Source: Eubacterium plexicaudatum ASF492 (GTDB lineage: Bacteria; Bacillota; Clostridia; Lachnospirales; Lachnospiraceae). Taken from it: a stretch of 64,000 nt of DNA. Position 1 is the first letter of the stretch. Every line of letters starts with the position of its first letter. Shown here one piece after another: positions 62,830 to 64,000 of the stretch. Under the pieces are notes generated by a model. It made no database searches. It was not told where the DNA came from and saw only the letters and a program-made list of their open reading frames with translations. The translations under genes and the position numbers were made by a program. The stretch covers positions 5,816,501-5,880,500 of the forward strand of contig NZ_AQFT02000001.1 of the NCBI RefSeq assembly GCF_000364225.2, written 5' to 3'.

Positions 62830-63078
62830 TCAGTGCGGGGAGGCGGTTGTCAATGGAAAAGGTGAAATGCCCGAAGGCAGTCTTGGTTCAGGTCCAAATA
62901 TGGAATAGCGATCCCGCATCAGGTCATCCACGGGAGACAGATCCAAGGACCAGAACTGCTCCATGATATCCCATGTGGCGGAATCAAAGGAAGTGAGGGC
63001 ATTTGGATAGTATTTACAAAGTTGTTCCAGAAGAAGTTTCTGGTAGGCGGCGTGTCCGCCGATGTTAACAGGTTTCAA
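62830..63078 (-). pseudogene. Transposase N-terminal remnant
   Basis: Reverse-strand TTG start at 63078 after GGAGG: LKPVNIGGHAAYQKLLLEQL, FDSATWDIMEQFWSLDLSPV and DDLMRDRYSIFGPEPRLPSG. These are typical first 70 residues of a Lachnospiraceae transposase family, after which the sequence decays and stops. Only a remnant of a full-size gene. Confidence 0.6.
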
Positions 63079-63122
63079 AGTGTGCACCTCCAATCAAGAG
63101 TGAAATTAGTTCTTAATTAAAG

Positions 63123-63167
63123 GGCGCACCTTGAAGAGCTGGCGCATAGGGATCTTCAAGGTGCGCC
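63123..63167. repeat. Perfect 15-bp inverted repeat
   Basis: GGCGCACCTTGAAGA (63123-63137) and TCTTCAAGGTGCGCC (63153-63167) pair exactly around 15 bases. It has no strong T tract on either strand. It lies upstream of the transposase remnant and of the next forward gene, so it may be an IS end structure, a terminator or an operator. Confidence 0.6.
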
Positions 63168-63302
63168 GCACATTTTGCCCCACATGTCAAGTGATTTTTA
63201 AAAAAAGTGGGGGAATTTATAAAAATGGGGTCTTGGAAGCCGCATAAAATAAGGATTTGAGATTCCGAGAGTCTATCTAAAAACAATGGAGGATTAAAGG
63301 AA

Positions 63303-63647
63303 ATGAATGTTAACGGAATAGGAACAGCAGGATACCCGGTGGCAGGAAAAGCGAAGGTGCGTCAGGCGCAGGACGGCACACAGAGTTTTGACCGGGAGTT
63401 TATGGGAATGGCATCACAGACGCCTCCCTCTTTTATAGGAAAGGTCTGGACGAAAGAAGAACTGATGCAGTCAGTTGATCAGCAGGTGCAGAGCAACCAG
63501 AGCAAGAAAATGTCCGTTTCCGATATGATAAAGGCAACCTGCATAGAGGGGACAAGAGCGAGATTCCGCTTTGCGGGAGAAGATAAAATATACACATTTG
63601 ATGAATACATAAAGGAGCTTGACAAGCGTTCAAAGAATAATGTGTAG
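63303..63647 (+). CDS. Unknown protein with MNVNGIGTAGYPVAG start
   Basis: 114 residues, ATG at 63303 after GGAGG with a longer spacing than usual. MNVNGIGTAGYPVAGKAKVR has the G-x3-GY-x2-AG pattern also seen at the start of the 58114 protein (GKLGGYYLAG). A second part has KKMSVSDMIKATCIEGTRAR and KIYTFDEYIKELDKR. It is shorter than its relatives. No signal peptide; it may share an export or assembly signal with the others. Confidence 0.6.
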   Translation: MNVNGIGTAGYPVAGKAKVRQAQDGTQSFDREFMGMASQTPPSFIGKVWTKEELMQSVDQQVQSNQSKKMSVSDMIKATCIEGTRARFRFAGEDKIYTFDEYIKELDKRSKNNV

Positions 63648-63650
63648 GTA

Positions 63651-63929
63651 ATGGATGTGTCGAAAGTTGATACAGGGGGCAGTGACTATATTGATATGTT
63701 TGCATATTCCAGCCACTTATCGGCAAGCGGGAAATGTCCGGGCGCACAGTCTGCTTTTATCAGGGCAGGGGCAAATCAGCACGGTGCTGACAACAGGACA
63801 CATGATGACCTGTTCGGGATGAAGGACTGGATCAGCGTTTTAAAGGATGCCATGCAGACGCAGTATGATGCCGGGAATCTGAAAGGATATCTTGATTATA
63901 AGCAGTTCTGGGATTTTCTGGATAAGTAG
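63651..63929 (+). CDS. Unknown 92-residue protein
   Basis: MDVSKVDTGGSDYIDMFAYS begins six bases after the previous stop codon's first base, with only a weak GTAGGTA before it, so translation may depend on the preceding gene. It contains HDDLFGMKDWISVLKDAMQT and ends YKQFWDFLDK. Not recognised. The final 70 bases of the window hold no gene. Confidence 0.5.
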   Translation: MDVSKVDTGGSDYIDMFAYSSHLSASGKCPGAQSAFIRAGANQHGADNRTHDDLFGMKDWISVLKDAMQTQYDAGNLKGYLDYKQFWDFLDK

Positions 63930-64000
63930 GATTATCAACAAAGTAAATACGTTAAAGGGAATCAACAGGAATATTACTAAAAGAAAAGACGAAGGGATTT

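Noticed and set aside
1..64000. CRISPR arrays, rRNA and tRNA genes
   Set aside because: No regularly spaced short repeats with unique spacers, and no rRNA or tRNA-like segments were recognised by eye; a covariance search was not possible here.

Overview
The window looks like a heavily rearranged accessory region of a gut Clostridia genome, most likely Lachnospiraceae. This rests on the gene families: PcfB/VirD4 conjugation genes with a Maff2-type small protein, TnpX/TnpW/TnpV-type transposon proteins, many IS66 copies, LytTR/GHKL signalling and strong AGGAGG ribosome binding sites. I saw no rRNA, tRNA or CRISPR array and no clear housekeeping gene. Layout: (1) 1-2159, the end of a divergent DDE/AAA+ transposon (copy 1). 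(2) 2161-29783, an integrative conjugative element backbone (DUF3846-like fragment, PcfB, VirD4/TraG coupling protein, Maff2-like protein, XRE regulator, TnpV, a second XRE regulator) that has been invaded repeatedly. A serine-recombinase mobilizable element (IME-1, about 3277-9452) and a group II intron (9881-12728) split the coupling-protein gene into three exact segments. A second mobilizable element (IME-2, 14111-25573) splits the Maff2-like gene and carries its own MobC, relaxase, RepA, DnaC and TnpX-like recombinase, plus an AraC/HD/acetyltransferase/HAD cargo. An IS66 splits the second XRE gene. (3) 29.8-33.6 kb, an AT-rich cargo patch: coiled-coil protein, cytidine deaminase, an unknown protein, a double GNAT and an XRE-TPR regulator. 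(4) 33.6-55.8 kb, a nest of transposons: two near-identical copies of the four-gene DDE transposon (zinc-ribbon protein, DDE transposase, ExeA/TniB-like ATPase, small protein) and six IS66 elements of two subtypes, partly inserted in one another. Copy 3 (48212-51764) has a 6-bp target duplication, and removing it on paper rejoins the reading frame of a membrane permease. (5) 55.8-63.9 kb, a LytTR response regulator and GHKL sensor kinase followed by several small lysine-rich or glycine-tyrosine-leader proteins of unknown function, two of them behind a shared two-hairpin leader, with an unrelated-looking methyltransferase and a transposase remnant between them. The best candidate for an undescribed system is this two-component-controlled paralog cluster with its leader motif; the second is the four-gene transposon. 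About fifteen frameshifts are one-base changes, nearly all missing bases in homopolymer runs, that restore conserved sequence when corrected. Many apparent pseudogenes are therefore probably sequencing errors, while the insertions with exact target duplications are real structure.
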